NCBI GenBank assembly: GCA_963709525.1
Contig: CAVPXB010000025.1
Coordinates: 37,160-101,159, forward strand
Reading direction: 5' to 3'
Source: CAIWHR01 sp963709525
Lineage (GTDB): Bacteria; Pseudomonadota; Gammaproteobacteria; Burkholderiales; Casimicrobiaceae
DNA: 64,000 nucleotides
This document shows positions 62,198-64,000 of the stretch, piece by piece; the first letter of the stretch is position 1, and each line of letters opens with the position of its first letter. A model generated the notes under the pieces. The model saw only the letters and a list, made by a program, of their open reading frames with translations. It had not been told where the DNA came from and ran no database searches. A program made the translations under genes and the position numbers.

Positions 62198-63832
62198 CTA
62201 GCCACAGCTCCCCAGCATGTTCACGTTGGCCGCTCCGAAGGAGCCGGTCTCGAGGTTGATGACGATGACGAGGCCCACACACGGCAACCGTCCCTGGTTG
62301 ACGCGCGGCCAGCCGTTGTCGAAATAGAGCAGGTCTCCACCGAAAATGAAATCCTCGTCGATGGAATCGGGCACTTCAACGGCGGCCACACTCTGATTGC
62401 GCGCCGCGGCCTGCGTAAGTGAAATGAGCTTGTTGACGAGCCTGATGCCAGCCGCCAGGTTCTTTGGCTTGCTCAAAGTGGCGAGGTTTCGAATCGCCTG
62501 GCTGTCGAAGCAGCCGATCACCCCTACCTTGATCACGCTGGGATTGCGCCCGAAACCCGTTCCGCCGATCGTGCTCGGCGAGTAGTTCGGACACACGAAG
62601 GAGAGGGACGCGCTGCCTTGGCAGTAGTCGATGGCCAGATTGCCGGTATTGGCCGAGTTGATGATGTTCGCGGCCGTGATGTTCACGATGTCGTTGACGA
62701 GCGAGACCGCCAGTTCGATGATGTTGGCCCGCGCAGTCCCGGACAGGTCCGTGAAAATGGAAAATGTCGTCGAGAAGAACGAATAGAACGCAGCAAACTG
62801 GGCGCTCTGCGTCGACGCATACATGGCTTCCGGGGATTGCAGCGTCCCTTCCCGCAACAGGCCGCCATACATCGCTTGAGGCATGAGTCCGTCGCGTTCA
62901 CCGGCCAGCAGCGTCCCCGTCGAGTACGACCCCGTGACAACTCGGTTCATCAGGGCAGTTGCCTTGCTCTTCATCGCGTCAAGCAGCAGGGGAAGTTCGG
63001 TTCCAAGCAACTGGTTGATGTTCGAGCCCTGCTGGGTGATGCCGAGTACGCTGGGCTGCAGTGCCTGCAACTGTTGCAGTCCCTGCCTGTATGTCGTGGC
63101 GGCATTCTGAAGCGCGTCGAGGTCGGTCTGCGTCAGGGCTGCCGGATCGAGCGCGTTCACCTGCGCCGTAACCTGGCGGATTCGCGTTATGAGCGTCGCC
63201 AGATTCGATGCAAATTGCGCATCGTGTGCCCCTGAAGCGAATCCTGCCGCCGTCAACTGCGCCGGAGTGATCAGGGCTCCGTTCGGAGGAGCCATGACGC
63301 TGGTCGTGCTCAGAACGTCGTAGCTGAAATCGGTGTCGGAGTGGATTGCCTGCATCGCAATCTTGACCTGCGCGAGGGCGGTCAGATCGTTGTCCAGTCC
63401 TGCCTGGAGCGCCGCGGCGAGGACATCGTCGAGTTTCTCCGCGTACTGATTGGTCTTGACCGTGATCGCCGCCGTCCCGGTGGGAAGCACCAGCACGTCC
63501 TGGCTGCCGGCGAGCGAGGTGTTTACTAGCGTGGCAGTAATGCGGTACTTGCCGCCCGTCTCCTTCCCGAAATTGGGATCGGTCGGATCGGCGTCGGCGA
63601 ACTCGCCGTTCGGATCGACCGTGGGATTCTGATTCAGCAGGCGTTTGACCAGCTTCGGGAACGTGACGGTCAAGCCCTGAATGACGGGAACGTGACCGGT
63701 GACCGTCCCGACCGCGTTCACGCTCAGAACGAACTGAAGATTCGGGTCGGTGATCGGCGTGCCGCTCGCATCTTTGGCGATGGGGGTCACCGTTATCGTC
63801 CCGTTCTTGGACAGATATAGAAGGACATCCAA
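62198..63832 (-). CDS. Large protein of unknown function, N-terminus not resolved
   Basis: I do not recognise this protein of about 544 residues. Its start region is beta-rich and resembles a bacterial Ig-like domain (YLSKNGTITVTPIAKDASGT, TATLVNTSLAGSQDVLVLPT). A long alanine/leucine/glutamine-rich helical middle follows, with SGTARANIIELAVSLVNDI, and then a cysteine-containing end (CQGSASLSFVCPNYSPSTIG, GFGRNPSVIKVGVIGC). It is probably exported. The usable start (TTG 63832) lies at a likely assembly junction, so the true N-terminus and signal peptide are missing. It converges with the protease gene. Confidence 0.6.
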   Translation of the reverse strand: MDVLLYLSKNGTITVTPIAKDASGTPITDPNLQFVLSVNAVGTVTGHVPVIQGLTVTFPKLVKRLLNQNPTVDPNGEFADADPTDPNFGKETGGKYRITATLVNTSLAGSQDVLVLPTGTAAITVKTNQYAEKLDDVLAAALQAGLDNDLTALAQVKIAMQAIHSDTDFSYDVLSTTSVMAPPNGALITPAQLTAAGFASGAHDAQFASNLATLITRIRQVTAQVNALDPAALTQTDLDALQNAATTYRQGLQQLQALQPSVLGITQQGSNINQLLGTELPLLLDAMKSKATALMNRVVTGSYSTGTLLAGERDGLMPQAMYGGLLREGTLQSPEAMYASTQSAQFAAFYSFFSTTFSIFTDLSGTARANIIELAVSLVNDIVNITAANIINSANTGNLAIDYCQGSASLSFVCPNYSPSTIGGTGFGRNPSVIKVGVIGCFDSQAIRNLATLSKPKNLAAGIRLVNKLISLTQAAARNQSVAAVEVPDSIDEDFIFGGDLLYFDNGWPRVNQGRLPCVGLVIVINLETGSFGAANVNMLGSCG

Positions 63833-63835
63833 GAG

Positions 63836-64000
63836 ATTCTTCTCCAGATTTGGGTGCTCATCGAGTATGACTACCTTCCAGTCGAGCTAACATCTTTTAC
63901 GGCGACCTCTCAAAATGGCAAGATGATACTTAACTGGGCAACAGCTACAGAAATAAACAACCTTGGATTCGAGATTGAAAGGGCTTCACTTTCAGCTACG
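63836..64000 (+). CDS. Partial secreted-protein fragment of Bacteroidota/Ignavibacteria type
   Basis: The plus-strand frame reads YLPVELTSFTATSQNGKMIL, NWATATEINNLGFEIERAS to the window end. PVELTSFTA...WxTATEINNxGFEIERS is a hallmark of the region before the type IX secretion sorting domain in Bacteroidota, Ignavibacteria and relatives. GC falls to about 45% and codon use differs (ATA, AGG, CTA, TTT). This is probably DNA from another organism joined in assembly. The exact junction lies somewhere in 63833-63870. Confidence 0.7.
   Translation, partial: MLLQIWVLIEYDYLPVELTSFTATSQNGKMILNWATATEINNLGFEIERASLSAT

Overview
The window is about 66-68% GC and carries the conserved gene neighbourhoods of a Betaproteobacterium, probably an uncultured relative of the Burkholderiales or Nitrosomonadales. 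Evidence: the order rplM-rpsI-argC-DUF6776-bactofilin-erpA-anmK-M23 peptidase-tyrS, a gap-pgk-pyk-(fba) glycolytic set, argH divergent from algZ-algR, and prfB with its programmed frameshift just before lysS. Most genes lie in tight operons with 4-base stop/start overlaps (GTGA, ATGA, TTGA). Several single-base indels and a foreign 3' end suggest a metagenome assembly.

Layout. 1-4.8 kb: the end of groEL, a DUF2726 protein, a PLP-dependent threonine/serine dehydratase, a GlsB/YeaQ-type membrane protein, and an OmpR-type regulator with its histidine kinase. 4.9-17.3 kb: lower glycolysis on the minus strand (gap, pgk, pyk, fba), split between pyk and fba by a catabolic block. That block holds a frameshifted sugar isomerase-like gene, a Gfo/Idh/MocA oxidoreductase, a DcuC-type carrier, an AbgA-like amidohydrolase, an M20 carbamoylase/ureidohydrolase and pyrE. 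17.4-24.2 kb: a GNAT remnant, speE, a small orphan gene, an ArsR regulator with a clear promoter/operator, a TRAP transporter (dctPQM), tyrS and a glutathione S-transferase. 24.2-30.7 kb: a cell-envelope and housekeeping block with a 165-bp palindrome between the M23 peptidase gene and anmK.

30.7-46 kb: a candidate small RNA rich in anti-Shine-Dalgarno motifs upstream of rplM, an OsmC protein, a beta-hydroxyacid dehydrogenase, argH, algZ-algR, a PfkB kinase, plsC, apaH, rep, a frameshifted cNMP-binding/patatin protein, a MetZ-like PLP enzyme, lpxH and two cyclophilins. 46-60 kb: a TPR protein, nudC, a two-subunit molybdenum hydroxylase, prfB, a vapBC toxin-antitoxin pair, lysS, copA-copZ, tRNA-Pro(UGG), a periplasmic binding protein coupled to a membrane diguanylate cyclase, a LysR remnant and a pirin. 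60-64 kb: a TerC protein, a trypsin-like lipoprotein and a large protein of unknown function. The last ~165 bases drop sharply in GC and encode, on the plus strand, a peptide typical of Bacteroidota/Ignavibacteria secreted proteins, so the contig is probably chimeric there.

No insertion sequence, prophage or CRISPR array was seen. The most noteworthy elements are the anti-SD small RNA candidate (30736-30860), the 165-bp palindrome (25596-25760), the 71-bp inverted repeat that supplies the stop codons of two convergent genes (44253-44323), and the binding protein-diguanylate cyclase pair (56848-59153).
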